Below are positions 1-11,900 of a stretch of DNA of 64,000 bases, piece by piece. Positions within the stretch are counted from its first letter, which is position 1, and each line of letters starts with the position of its first letter. Under the pieces are notes generated by a model. That model was not told where the DNA came from. It ran no database searches and was given only the letters and a program-made list of their open reading frames with translations. The stretch covers positions 88,529,766 to 88,593,765 of the forward strand of contig CM068382.1 of the NCBI GenBank assembly GCA_034770075.1. Reading direction: 5' to 3'. The DNA comes from Aralia elata. Lineage: Eukaryota; Streptophyta; Magnoliopsida; Apiales; Araliaceae. The position numbers were made by a program, and so were the translations under genes.

Positions 1-1180
1 CTTCGTTGTCCTTGTCAATTTACACGGTGGTACGACGCGGTTATAGTAACCTGAGGGAATACATGAAGAAATATTGGCGTGTCTTAGTGAAGGCCTTGAA
101 GAAGTAGTCAAGGCAGATATTTTTCGGCTTCGTGAGCCTTGTATCATTCATAGATATTTGAATTGCACAAACAAAATTAAGGTTTTCAGAAGGAGTTCTA
201 AGGATAGCTACAGGCGCATCATGTGGCAGCTTAGGAGGCGTCATCCTTAAATTAGATAAAGAAGACGGGTCGGGATGATGATCGGGGGGTCGACCATGTT
301 AGGTTTACTAAGAAGTATTATCAGTGGACGATGTTTATATAATTCATTTATCTGGAGAATGTCAACAAAAAAGAAGAATGCTAGTCATTAGAAAAGTAAC
401 ACAAGCTGCCGAACGCAACAAAGCGGTAGTAGTTTAACAACTTCGACAATATCACAGTAGCATGTAGCAGGTACCGGAACAACAACCATAAAATGTACAA
501 CAGCTGTATCGACAGGCTACTTCGCCAATCTATTCGGCCATGACAGATTTGAGGCAAGGAGAAACTCAATTGGTATAACTTTCTTTCATGACCTCTAAAA
601 AGTATTGTTGAAGAAGGGAGAAAAATAGAGTTCATCTCTTCGTGGTCGGAGAATTTATAAAAAAACGAAAGAGAAGTTCGGTTTTTTGGTTTTGTTAAAA
701 TAGTTTGTGGATTTGAGCTACGGTAGTCGGGTCAAGACAAATTGGACCATGACTTATTCTAACACGAGCCCACTCTAGTCCCACTTTCGGCCAAACCTAT
801 GCAATGTTCATCTCTACTTCAGCGTGTCAGATTACATTATACAATGGATTTGGATAACTTCGGCACTCGGAATAATTTTCATACCAGATTAAAAATTTGT
901 GTTTGTCAGACAATCGCACACTTCGGGCTTCAGTCACCGTCTATTATCTCTTTCTCTGATATGACAACACAGCTGGTGGAAGAAAAATTATTTGGGCATG
1001 CAAGATATAAACTTGGTATTTGATTCGGGCTGAATTGGCTGGGGGGAAAAATGTACGAGCCTGATATGAGCTTTGACGGTCCAAACTATTCACCCATGAC
1101 ACTTCGAGCAGTCACGACTCACTTCGAGTGATGGCAGCTCACTTCAGATTACGTCACTTTGGCTTCGTTATGTCTTCGGC
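1..1180. other. Decayed repeat DNA, possibly a retrotransposon internal region
   Basis: No intact gene is visible. Near the left edge the plus strand can be read, with frame changes, as a short stretch resembling a retrotransposon Gag (SNLREYMKKYWR at about 49-84), but stops interrupt all frames soon after. Together with the LTR-like block at 1.8-2.2 kb this suggests an old, heavily mutated LTR retrotransposon. Imperfect CACTTCGAG-type short repeats occur at about 1,099-1,165. The assignment is weak. Confidence 0.3.
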
Positions 1181-1192
1181 TATCTACATTTG

Positions 1193-1810
1193 GCGGTATA
1201 AGTCGGATGGTGATATAAGGTCGGATCAATGCCTCCCACTGGGGTCGGGAAGGTTGTTATGGTGATATAAGGTTGGTTGGTGATATAAGGTCGAATCAAT
1301 GCCTCCTACAAGGGTCGGGAAGGCTATTATGGTGTTAGAAGGTTAGATGGTGATATAAGGTCGGATCAATGCCTCCCACAGGGGTCGGGAAGGCTAATAT
1401 GGTGTTATAAGGTCGGATCGAAGCCTCCCACAGGGGTCGAGAAGGCTATTATGGTGTTATAAGGTCGGATGGCGATATAAGGTCGGATCGAAGCCTCCCA
1501 CAGGGGTTGGGAAGGCTATTAGGTCGTTACAAGGTTGGGTCGATGCTTCCCACTAGGGTCAGAAAGGTTGTTATGGTGATATAAGGTGGGTTGGTGATAT
1601 AAGGTCGGATCAATGCCTCCTACAGGGGTCGGGAAGGCTATTATGGTGTTATAAGGTCGGATCGAAGCCTCCCACAGGGGTCGGGAAGGCTATTATGGTG
1701 TTATAAGGTCGGATGGCGATATAAGGTCGGATCGAAGCCTCTCACAGGGGTCGGGAAGGCTATTAGGTCGTTATAAGGTTGGGTTGATGCTTCCCACTGG
1801 GGTCGGATCA
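1193..1810. repeat. Minisatellite of about 50-bp units
   Basis: Roughly a dozen imperfect tandem copies alternate two modules: GGTGATATAAGGTCGGAT and a second containing GCCTCCCACAGGGGTCGGGA followed by AGGCTATTATGGTGTTATA. Copies differ by substitutions and by a missing short module, as expected of replication slippage. It lies immediately before an LTR-like 3' end, and minisatellites inside LTRs or untranslated regions of large plant gypsy elements are known. It is not a CRISPR array: there are no constant repeats with unique spacers, and this is a plant genome. Confidence 0.85.
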
Positions 1811-2180
1811 AAGTGAAACACCAGTGGAGAAGGAGAAGCATAAACATACCAACATAGATATTCTCATCAGATAGTTTAGAGAGGGAAAAAACTCTCCATC
1901 CAGGAAGAGAAAGGCGAGAAAAAGCAAACAACAAATATCGAGTTTATTTATTAGTTGAGAACTTGTATCTTCCTTATTATTTTTATAGTGGATTTCTGAG
2001 ATCTCTCCCCGTGGTTTTTTCCCAATTGGGTTTCCACGTAAAATCCTCGTGTTATTATTTTATTTTCACGTGTCATTATTTTATTCCACTCACACTAAAA
2101 CAAATGCATATCATCCACCGTTAAACGTCTTTTCGGCTCGTTATTTGGTGATTTGGCGAGCGGTCAGAATTTGGCGTTAA
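1811..2180 (+). mobile_element. Remnant of an LTR 3' end (R/U5-like)
   Basis: The segment has the composition of a plant LTR transcript end: GAACTTGTATCTTCC followed by CCGTGGTTTTTTCCC, GGGTTTCCACGTAAAATCC and TCGTGTTATTATTTT, a block seen near the end of many plant LTRs. It ends in ATTTGGCGTTAAC near 2,170, which could be a decayed primer-binding site. No partner LTR or TSD is in the window, so the family is undetermined. Confidence 0.45.
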
Positions 2181-2965
2181 CACATATGATTAAGAGTATT
2201 TTATTCTAAAATTAGTAGTCTTGAAATTATTATCCATGAAAATATAATGTCGGAATTATAATTCTTACAAATAAAAATGCTCTAAAAGTTAGGCAGTTAA
2301 GTGGAAGAAAGCAAGTTGCACATTCTCATTTAACATTTTTTTTGTTTGTTTTATGAAAAATACTATTGGTTGGGCTCTTACCAAAAGTGGAACTTGGTCC
2401 ATTAGACGTGTCAAGGATGTCTAGGGGAAAGTTCAAAATAATTGACTAAGGAAAGTTCAACACAATCGGAGTCTCCTTTATTTCGTTAATATTATTATAT
2501 TATATGTTAAATTTCTAGCCACTAGAATTAACACATTGCAAGGATGTTAAGAGGAGATTCAATTACTAAAATTATACAAGAAGTCTTCCTAATGGACCAT
2601 GCTTGAAAGTGAGAAGTCGACCATAATAAATACACAAGTAGTGAACTGGCATCAAAAGATGAGAACTTAAAAATCCAAGTTGGTGTGAATTTAGATTGAA
2701 AAAATCCTTGTCTAGATGTAGTAGAAGATATTGAAAATTGGATACAAATTAATAACCTGTCAATCCCCATAATATGTGAGTTCACCAATTCCTCCTTTTT
2801 CCATTCAACCAAATTCCTTCACAATTGACTGACTTTAATTTTGGTTGCATTTTTAACCTTTGAAATTGAATATAACCTTGGAACCTGTCCATTAAACAAC
2901 TACTACCCACAATCCAGCTCCAACTTTGATTATCAACTTAGTTTACACTACGAGGGGCCGGGAGG
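2181..2965. other. Non-coding spacer upstream of the receptor kinase
   Basis: AT-rich sequence with no credible coding exon, RNA gene or transposon end. The 150 bases before position 2966 would contain the promoter and 5' leader of the kinase gene, but I see no convincing TATA box at a defined distance. Confidence 0.5.
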
Positions 2966-3886
2966 ATGGGTACATTCTTGCTCCGTTTATCTTCCTTGGT
3001 GCTGGTGTTTACATTAAGGTCAATTGGAGGTACAGGTGCAGGCCAAGATGACGAGTACTGCGGGGTTAAAAGGTGCAACGAGAACGGCCCAATGATTCGA
3101 TTCCCATTCCGGCTGAAAGACCAGCCATATCATTGTGGCAGTTTTGAACTTTCTTGCAGCCAATATGATACCGTATTGGAGTACCATCACCTTGCGAACA
3201 CATCTATCAAGGAACTCCAACTCTCATACTCTACAAAGGCACTTGTCAATATCATCGACTACAAATCTCAACAGATATATATTAATCCTTACTGGGGTAC
3301 TGCAGCTCTAGCGTCAACGATCCAAGTACATTCACCAGCTGCCGCTATCTCTCCGTTCAAATTTGCAGGAGCTAATTCTCCTCCATACGAATTGCTCGAC
3401 TATACCTTTTTCAATTGTTCCTCAAGAACTTCTCGAGGAACAGACTATTGGAGTGAAAACGATGCTAACTTTATCAATTCCCTTAGCAATCAAAACTTCC
3501 AAGTGTATGCCGTTCTTTCTACCTTGTCCACATTGGATGTGTACATGATATCCTGCACCAAGATGTGCACTACTCTTTTATCATCCTATTATCGCTATAA
3601 CCATACATCAGAGGGAAGCTTGCAGTTGAGTTGGTCCACACCGGTTTGTACGAATTGTGAATCTAAAGGAGAGTATTGTAAGTTGGCAGCTAATAGCACT
3701 ACTACTACATGCTTCCCTATCCCCCCTATTCCCAAACCTCAAGGTATCTTTTCATTATTGGTTCCTACCATTCACTATAAGATTTAACGGACGCGATTTG
3801 AAAAGGATCCACTCCTTACGGTGTAGGAATTTGTTTTAAATATTACTTATGATCATGATTTCCTTTTTTATAATCACGCACAACGC

Positions 3887-3887
3887 A

Positions 3888-3930
<43 letters not shown>
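3887..3930. repeat. (TA)n(TG)n microsatellite in intron 1 of the kinase
   Basis: Alternating TA followed by about 15 TG dinucleotides, an uninterrupted simple repeat likely to be length-polymorphic. Confidence 0.95.
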
Positions 3931-3931
<1 letters not shown>

Positions 3932-4020
3932 TGATGACCGCCATATCTTGCCATTCATTGTAAGATCTGACAGCCACAATTAAAAATGACAAAACTCTCG
4001 TTCCATAATATATATAGCGT

Positions 4021-4130
4021 TGTTGTAGGAAACTTGCTTACCGCAACACATTATTGCAGTAGGAGACTTGTTTACCACAACATAGTGTGGCGGTAGGAAA
4101 ATTGGCTACCGCAACACAGTTGTTATGGAG
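4021..4130. repeat. Three imperfect copies of a ~40-bp unit in intron 1
   Basis: The pattern GTAGGAAACTTGCTTACCGCAACA recurs three times with changes (TTGCAGTAGGAGACTTGTTTACC; TGGCGGTAGGAAAATTGGCTACC). It could be the subterminal part of a small DNA transposon, but no terminal repeats or TSD can be defined. Confidence 0.6.
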
Positions 4131-4232
4131 GAGTTGTGTTTTTAAATAGTAGCTGCCGAATCTTAAAGTGAAAAGTGTAAGGTCTGATGACCATATAAAA
4201 TTTTTATTGCTACTATGTGTTAAGGATTAGCT

Positions 4233-4233
<1 letters not shown>

Positions 4234-4290
<57 letters not shown>
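4234..4290. repeat. (TA)n microsatellite in intron 1 of the kinase
   Basis: About 28 uninterrupted TA dinucleotides, lying 44 bases upstream of the 30-nt second exon. Confidence 0.95.
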
Positions 4291-4291
<1 letters not shown>

Positions 4292-5671
4292 CTTAAAAGC
4301 TAACAAATCTTTCCTTTACTTTAATATTTTGCAGATCATGTAAAAACCAAACGACTTGTAGCAGGTGAAGTTGATTCACACAACTCCTTAGTGTATTGAT
4401 TTAGAATTGATTGATCAAATGCTATGTTCCATATAACTTCTTCTACTTTTAGTTACCTTGTTTTCTTCTCGCCCTTGTTCCAATTGATGTGTGAATTTTC
4501 TTAATCAAACAATATATGAAAATTTTTAATTTGACTGGTTTGTATTATCCCGTATTTATGCAGGTATAATCCTGAGTATTTTTTTCATTGTGCTTTTCCT
4601 TGCTTTCCTGTACTACTATATCCGCTTACAAAAACAAAAGAAAGAGGATCAACTCAAGATCGAAATGTTTTTGGAGGATTACAAAACTCTCAAGCCAACA
4701 AGATATTGTTACAGTGACATTAAGAAGATCACTAATCAGTTTAAGGATAAATTAGGTCAGGGAGGTTATGGATCAGTATACAAGGAGCAACTTTCCAATG
4801 ATATTTTTGTTGCGGTTAAGGTCCTCAACAATGATTCCAAAGGGAATGGTGAAGAGTTCATCAACGAGGTGGGTACCATAGGGTAAATCCACCATGTCAA
4901 TGTGGTCCGATTGGTTGGATATTGCGCTGATGGATGTAATCGAGCTCTTGTTTATGAGTTTCTACCTAATAAATCATTTGAAAAGTTTGTGTACTCGGGA
5001 AATAACAAGGACAATTTCCTTGGTTGGGAGAAGATGCAACAAATTGCTTTAGGCATAGCCAAAGGGATCGAATATCTTCACCAAGGATGCGCTCAACGAA
5101 TCCTCCACTTTGATATCAAGCCTCATAATATTTTGTTGGACCAACATTTCAATCCCAGAATCTCTGATTTTGGTCTAGCAAAGTTGTGTTCTAAGGGAGA
5201 AAGTATTATGTCTATGACCGCGACTAGGGGACCATAGGTTACATAGCGCCAGAAGTATATTCTAGAAATTTTGGAAATGTATCATCCAAATCAGATGTTT
5301 ATAGTTTTGGAATGTTATTAATTGAAATGGTTGGGGGAAAGAACAATAATAATATTGTTGAGGAAGCACAAAACACAAGCGAAATATACTTTCTGGAATG
5401 GATTTTTCATCGCTTGGAGAAAGGAGAAGTGGTAATCCAGATTGAGAACGAAGTTGATACTAAGATAGCAAGGCAGTTAACAATCATCGGCCTTTGGTGC
5501 ATTGGGTGGCATCCAATAGACCGACCTTCAATGAAACTTATGATTCAAATGCTGCAAGGGGATGAATGTCCGGCTATGCCACCTAATCCTTTTAGCTCAA
5601 CAAGTACAATTGTAACAACTTATACAAGGTCATTCATCAACGAGCTTGAAGTCATCTCTGAATCGGAGTAG

Positions 5672-6555
5672 CACAACAATTTTATTTGAAGGATAAAGAT
5701 CTATTATAATTTTGTTTTTCATTTTGGAGAAAAAGTATTAGATCTATATATTAATCGTAATGTTTGTCTTGAGAAGGATAAAGAAGAAAGAAATTGGAAT
5801 GAAAATTACTTTCATAATATATTTTTTTTTCTTCATATTTTCTTTACTCAACTAACTTCATTCAGAATTTATTTGATTACTAGTTTATGCAGCGTTTATT
5901 ACAGTAATGTCTAACACACCACGCTATTTTTGATGTGTTATGTTTAAACCCTGAACGTTGCATTTGTGAGTTGTATTTAAAATAAACAGCTACTAAATGC
6001 ACAAGGTTTTAATTTGAAGTGCGATTATTTTCAATTGCAATCCTACCTTAAAATATTTTGACATGACGAAGAAGAATAAAGAAAAAGATGATTGATGATG
6101 ATAGAACAAAACCTTAGTTGGTTGAATTTTACTTCTTCATGTCATCCAGAGACCTCAAACACCCAAATTCTTCCTCAATTATATGCTAATCTCGATACAA
6201 CACAAGCCACGCTCCTTTTCTCTGAATTTCCATCATATTCACTGAAACACGTGGATTGGGGCAGTTGGGGGGGGCGAATGTCAAGTAATTGTGATTGTAT
6301 ATGGGAATGATCATAGGAGCCGCAGAGGAGTAGAGTTTTGTAACTCGATTTGGGAAGAGAAAACGTTTTTCATATATTATTTAATTTATTTGAGTGAATT
6401 TGGGTTAAGGTCTAAAATGCGTTTGTTTGGGTTGATTACTTAGGTTAATTTTTAAATTTGGGTTATTTAATTTTTTAATTTCGATTAATTACTACGATTT
6501 ATTAATTAACTATTATTGGGTTAATTAGTTGGTTAAACTACTATATTTAGATTAG
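5672..6555. other. Kinase 3' flank and spacer
   Basis: AT-rich sequence. The first 200 bases would be the 3' untranslated region and poly(A) region of the kinase. A 72-codon open frame at 6092-6310 has no recognisable domain and is probably chance. No transposon end is seen before the MULE TSD at 6556. Confidence 0.5.
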
Positions 6556-6564
6556 TTTTATATA
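6556..6564. repeat. Left 9-bp target-site duplication of the MULE
   Basis: TTTTATATA here is identical to 56035-56043, directly outside the opposite terminus. Nine bases is the characteristic Mutator duplication length. Low complexity weakens the match alone, but its position next to similar inverted ends supports it. Confidence 0.7.
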
Positions 6565-6730
6565 GGAACATTTACATTTATTAGTACATTTTAATAAAAT
6601 ATTTACAAAAAAAGTGCATATCCAATTTTTAATTTTCAAAATAGTGCATTCTTATCCCTTTTATTTAGTTGACTGTTTTAAGGAGTTACTGATATGGTCC
6701 ATGTTTGTAGCTGGTTACATATTTTGAATT
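6565..6730 (+). repeat. Left terminal inverted repeat of the MULE
   Basis: Starts GGAACATTTACATTTA and contains TTTACAAAAAAAGTGCATA at about 6602 and ATAGTGCA at 6642. The reverse complement of the right end has TTACAAAACTAGTGCAC and AATGTGCAAC at matching spacing, followed in both by an ATTTA..GGAG segment and a GGTTAC-type motif. The repeats have diverged considerably, consistent with age. Confidence 0.65.
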
Positions 6731-6784
6731 GGTAACTGTCGTGCGTGTCTATAACGTTTTGATTGAAGGTTTTTCACTTTGAAA

Positions 6785-7287
6785 CCCTTATTTTGCTATT
6801 TGGGAACTTGAAAACCTATTTTTGCTTTTTATCTTTTTGATTTCTACCAGAGTTATTTCATTCTCTTTTGGGAATTCTTCGTTTTTGTGGGTGCTTCCTT
6901 TGATTCGGTCTGGTTTGCTGTTGCTCCATATTTTCCTTTCGTGGTTGTCGCTGTCGATTTCTGTCATTCGCCGATTCAGGTTTGTTTCTTTGTTGTTACC
7001 ATTATCTTTTCTTGATAGCAATATAGTAGCCGTTTGGGGCATACTGGTAGTTCTTCAATTGAAAACTCTTATTTTGCTATTTGGAACCTGGAAACCTATT
7101 TTTTGCTTCTAATTTTTTTTTTGATTTTTGCCAGAGTTATTTCGTTCTTTTTCGGCGAATTCATCTCCGTATTTGCTGGTGCTTCCTTTGATTTGGTTGT
7201 GTTTGTTCGCCGATTTAGGTTTGTTTATTTTTCAATTACCATTATATTTTTCCGATAGCAATCTAATAGCCATTTGGGGCATACTGG
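6785..7287. repeat. Tandem duplication, two ~240-260-bp copies, in the MULE left end
   Basis: The block from TTATTTTGCTATTTGG to AGCCGTTTGGGGCATACTGG (6785-7046) recurs at 7064-7287, with shared CCAGAGTTATTTC, GGTGCTTCCTTTGATT and GATAGCAATVTARTAGCC segments. The second copy has internal deletions. Open frames across it are low-complexity Phe/Leu/Ser and not convincing as protein. Confidence 0.8.
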
Positions 7288-8557
7288 TGTAAAATATTTA
7301 AACAATTGATATTGTGTCACTATAATTCTTTTTTGTTGGATGGGGCTTTGAAAATTTTTGGGGTTCAGTCAACATTGTTCTTCACGGCATTTGGTGGGGC
7401 TTAACTGCCCTCCACTGTAGGTTCATGGGACTTTGTAATGGTTGCTAATTTCCTAAGTCTAAAGCCCTTTTTCAACCATTCCCTTCTCCAATTGAACAGA
7501 ATTCCCTCTCACTAGTCTCTCATCTTTCATGTTAACAAAGAATGGACAATGAACTGAATTTCACAATGATTTCTCTTCATTCTTTTCCCTGTCCTAATTA
7601 GTGTTACCTATATTTGATTTGAATAATTGCATTGCTTGCAACTTGCAAGTATTGTTATATTGTTGTTAAAAATACGGTTTAGATGTATCTAATGCATCAT
7701 GATGCTTTTGTTTATTGTAGTATTGGGTATTTATTTATGTGCATATCTTGCTTTTGATTGAAAGGATGTGTTTGTTATTGACATGGTACTAGTGATGGTG
7801 ATTGAAAGTTTGTCGGCCTCACATGCGTACAGACATATGTATGTCAAATATGTAGTATGTATGTTTTCATTAGTATACATAAAACAATTTCATGCCCATC
7901 AATTAAACAAGTATATGTGGTCTCAGTCAAGTTTGATTTGTTATTGGATCAAAATCACTCAAATTATATTGAATGTAATGGGCATGAAATTCTTTATTTG
8001 TTGATTTGAAGTTATTGGCTTATCTCATCCCTTACAATTTATCAGTTTATGTTTGTAGTTGTTGTCCCATAATTGAGTTTTATTTCAAATTGCATATGAT
8101 AAAATATGTAACAAAAATTCCTTTATTTATGTTCTCTTCTTCAGAAGAAAATTTTGATGGTTTCTGATCATTGGAATTATGTACATGCCTTGTTTATTTA
8201 TTTGCTAGTTATATGAATTTTAAAAAACAAATGAGAATAAATCGTGTAATTGCTAGTTATGTATAAAGCATTTGCTTGCTTTATGGCCTGAGCATTGTTG
8301 TCTTCAAACTTTGCTTGTTTTATGGCCTGAACATTGTTGTATTCAAACTTTGATAGGTAAAAACAATTTATAGGGCTTGAGTTCTCTTAATGGTTAAGTT
8401 ACCTTTATTCTTTCTATTAAGAATGATATTTTTTATATGTTTTTACTTTTGTTGAATCTTTTGTCTTGATAAATTCCTTATTTTTGTAAGCAGAAAGTAA
8501 ATATACCGAAACAATGCATTTGTTGGATATGAGATTAAAAGTTTTAAACTTGTTTTA
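7288..8557. other. MULE 5' region, non-coding
   Basis: AT-rich, stop-rich sequence upstream of the first recognisable exon of the Ulp1-type gene. It may contain that gene's promoter and leader introns. A short direct repeat GCTTTATGGCCTGAGCATTG / GTTTTATGGCCTGAACATTG occurs near 8278 and 8317. Nothing else is assignable. Confidence 0.45.
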
Positions 8558-8577
8558 ATGTTCTTTGTGGTTTTATA

Positions 8578-8893
8578 TCGGATCGTTTATACGAGGAAGA
8601 ATGTTGGGGGGATTGTTGATAAGAAAAATGATGGAAAGAGGAAAAGAATTTTGGAGGATGATTCTAGTAGGGATGGAAAGAAAAATCTGAAGGCTGGTAA
8701 GTATGAGAAGAAGGGACTTTCTAAATCCCCTCACAAGGATAAAAAATCGGGGAGATGGATTTTAAAGGAGCGCAAGGAAATGGTGGATTCGGATTCTGAT
8801 TTTGAAGAACCGGCAAACAAAGATGGGAATGAAGCTGAAGTTGCAAAAAACTTTTCTAGCTCGAATATTATCTCCCGGCAAAAGCATCTCAAG
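8578..8893 (+). pseudogene. ULP-like gene, N-terminal basic exon
   Basis: An exon rich in Lys/Arg/Asp/Ser (KKNDGKRKRILEDDSSRDGK, then KSGRWILKERK and DSDSDFEE), a disordered nuclear-type N-terminus as seen in MULE-borne Ulp1-like proteins. It ends CTCAAG and is followed by a GTGTGC donor. The gypsy element inserted only nine bases into that intron. The next exon (27073) starts in the matching phase. The true start codon is not identified; upstream exons may lie before 8578. Confidence 0.6.
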
Positions 8894-8897
8894 GTGT

Positions 8898-8902
8898 GCT
8901 AT
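8898..8902. repeat. Left 5-bp TSD (GCTAT) of the Tekay-type element
   Basis: GCTAT immediately precedes the TG of the left LTR and is repeated at 26770-26774 immediately after the CA of the right LTR. Confidence 0.95.
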
Positions 8903-11900
8903 TGTGGCGCCCCCAAATCCGGGTACTTAAAACCCGTACTTGGTGCTACACGATAACATTCATACAAACTGCTCATAATAAAAGATAATAATAATTATTA
9001 CATCAGAGGTATCAATCCCAGGTACGAAGACCTTTAGTATCTTTATTACATGATAGATATTGTATTTTTAAAACAAAAGTCTATCTATTACAACAACCAT
9101 CTATAACTACTCATGTAGCTTTCCCTTGCCTTTATCCTTTCCGGACCCTTCTATGCGTTCTGGCTTAGCTGAAAACATTTATATTCAAAGCAAAAATGAG
9201 CATTTGATTGCTCAGCAAGTAATAATAATTGATAAACACGTATATCAATAAATAAATGTTCTCTCTGAGATTTGCTTTGATAGCAGAATAAATATCGGAA
9301 AGCAACTGAACAATTCTTAAACAACAGTATGACTCATTTACATTCTTGAAATGATATACTGAATTCTGATACTGAGTGGTCACAAGACCATGAACGTTTA
9401 TTTTTCTTTTCTTGAAAAGGTTCTATCAGAAATCCATTTGTGAACCGTCTGGTCTTACGGGCACGGTGGGTGATCAGCCCGTTATGCCCTGTATTAATCA
9501 ATACTATCTATTAGAACAACACTTGTGTTCCCTGTCACCGTCCCTAGGACGCAATATAAAATTTTCCCAAGTTAGGGATGTTCTACTCAGTTTGAAGTTC
9601 AACCCAAAAGCAAAAAGGATGAACGGCTTTATAAATTCTGAAACGATTTCAAGACTTAGTATTAAAGAATTGAAACAGTCAAATCTGGGGTCTAGCCAGA
9701 ACAAATCGGCGTCGACCTTCATTAAACTGTAAATGTGTATTGAATTTTATCAAATACACATGATCTTAGCTTCATTATTTTTCGAAGCTTATTGGAATAA
9801 AATTATATAACAATATATTATTCATATATGATTGTGAAACATTTGCTCAAGGTAAGTGAACTTGTTTAAAGATAAAGGAATTGAGATAATTGCTCAAAAC
9901 TAAACAAGATCAGGATACTTGCCTTGTCTGTTGTCTATTGAAATAAATTCAGCTAAATTTGCTTTTACGGATCCTACACAATCATAGTTATATGAATGCA
10001 TTAGCCATATATTCAGAATATATAACTTATATAGTTATATATTAAATATCCACATTGGCATAATATTAGCCTACGATCATCAGTTTTCGCTTTAATAGGT
10101 TTCGACGTGGTTTAAATATGTGAGTATATTAAAACTTTAGTTTATAACTCACTTTTTCATAATTCATGAGTATTACATGTATCTTATACTTAGGCAAGGT
10201 CACCTAAGTAAATTATAACGTACGTATACATTGAGTGCAATTATAACTAGTATAATTAAGTTATAACTTTCGTAATCATTTATAGATTCGTTTTCGTATA
10301 CTAGTACGTTAAATACCATCGTGTTTCAATAGCTTGCCACAACAGTCCGCTAAAAGTGATTTCAATCTCTTGTTTAGCTTAAAAATCCAAAGCTTAAGTG
10401 TGTACCTTGTTAGCTTTATTGTACACCTTATTGCTAGTTTACTTAAGTAAATTCATAGCATACCTTAAAGATTGTGTGTAATTATAATTCGTATAAATTA
10501 TAATTTCCATAATAATTTATAGCTTCATTTTATTAAATTCTATCGCATTTTAATAAAATGTTAAAACAGCCCCTTATTACAAGCAACGTCAATTGTCGTG
10601 CTTTGCTTAATCGAGAAATTTATAGTTTTGAGCGTTGTTAATATTGTTATTATTATTACTTTACATATATATATATATATAGATTGTTTCTCTTCTTCTT
10701 CTTCTTTTTTTTTTTAACTGTGCGTCTTAACAACAATTAAACACGTCAAGCCACGTTGCTACAGCACAATAAGCAGCCAGCGCGCTGCTGCTGTTGCACA
10801 ATGGGCAGCCAACGTGCTGCTGCTAGTTGGCTTGCTGCTGCACAACGATGTGCACTAGTTGCTGCGCGATATTGCTGCTATGTTGCTGCACGCTGCGTGT
10901 TGCTGTGGTAATGGGCTGCTGCTAGCGTGTGCCTGCTGCTGCTGTGGGCACGCTGCTGCACATTGCTGTGCACGCAGCTGCTACACAGGCAGCAGCCTCT
11001 CTGACCATGTAGCTAGTTTGTCAAGGTATATCTTTAAACACATACGTCTGATAAAACTCAAGCTCGAATATAATATAGCCACTATAGTAGACTATTTTTA
11101 GAAACTTCTAACCATCCATTTTGAACATTTTTGACAGCCCAAATTAAGCGTCAAAAGTGCTTGCTCGTAACTGTTTTCTAGCATTTCGTTTAGTTCTAAT
11201 TCGCTTTCAAACGTGTTTTGATTCCGTCAAATGGCTTAAACAACCTTATAATACATATATGAATGTTCTCCAATTTCCAGACTTGGGTAATTATCCATTT
11301 CAAGCTTCTAAACTTCTTTGATGCATTTTATCGAGTAGTTAGTGGGCATAGTTTATTCTGCAGATTTTCTAAAGCATTTGTTTGTTGTTTGTCCAGAATT
11401 TCACCATGGAAATCCTCCACCCTTATTCCTCCGCACATCAACAACTAATCACCCATGTTTTAGATTCAATTTACTAACGATTTTCATCTATTTCTCACAT
11501 AACCCAATTATCCAATATAAATTTTCTATTCACTTCAAGTATGTAGTTGAACAAAGGAAAAGAGAAGAATTAATAACTGAAGTTGATTTTAAATTCTTAC
11601 CTGATTTGATGATTAACCACTTGCTCCAATTCTGCTTCTATTCTAAATTACAGCTTTGGTTTACACATCTTCAAATTATTTTTTTTTTCTGCTCTCTATG
11701 TTCGTTGGTTGCAGTCCACAACTCCAATTCCTTGTTTAGTTTGTAAGGTTTCTTGTTGGTAATATGGGTGCAGTGAGCTAAGCTTGGATTTTGACTGGGA
11801 CGGAAGACAATGAATAAGAAAGGGTTGACATGTGCTTTAGTCCTAATTTTTATTATTCATTAGACATAATCTAGCTTGGCTTTGCCTGGTTATTAGTCTA

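Larger units (their letters stand above)
2966..5671 (+). pseudogene. LRK10L / WAK-like receptor protein kinase, two disabling lesions
   Basis: Related to the LEAF RUST 10 locus receptor-like kinases: plasma-membrane proteins with an extracellular GUB_WAK_bind domain, WAK-associated cysteine region, one transmembrane helix and a Ser/Thr kinase. Three exons fit with matching phase-1 junctions: 2966-3743, 4335-4364 and 4564-5671. Exon 1 encodes a signal peptide (MGTFLLRLSSLVLVFTLRS), then CGVKRC...IRFPFRL and the Cys-rich end. Exon 3 begins with the membrane helix (IILSIFFIVLFLAFLYYY), then the glycine loop GQGGYGSV, VAVK lysine, HFDIKPHN catalytic loop (non-RD type), DFG and IAPEV. Lesions: TAA at 4884-4886 where an Arg codon is usual, and a 1-nt deletion near 5229-5231 in the activation segment. 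Correcting both would give a normal length of about 638 residues. All splice sites and downstream codons survive, so inactivation is recent, allele-specific or a sequence error. Confidence 0.9.

Noticed and set aside
1193..1810. CRISPR-like array
   Set aside because: Units are contiguous and degenerate with no unique spacers, and the genome is a plant nuclear one.
5312..5671. Kinase C-lobe as an independent short gene
   Set aside because: It is the continuation of the receptor kinase after a 1-nt deletion; no promoter or start context.
6822..7258. Open frames rich in Phe/Leu/Ser as a membrane protein
   Set aside because: They arise from T-rich duplicated sequence in the MULE end and are frame-inconsistent between the two copies.
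10859..11101. Cys/Ala/Leu-rich open frame in the LTR (also at 25035)
   Set aside because: Produced by the CTGCTG repeat composition; duplicated simply because the LTR is duplicated; no family resemblance.
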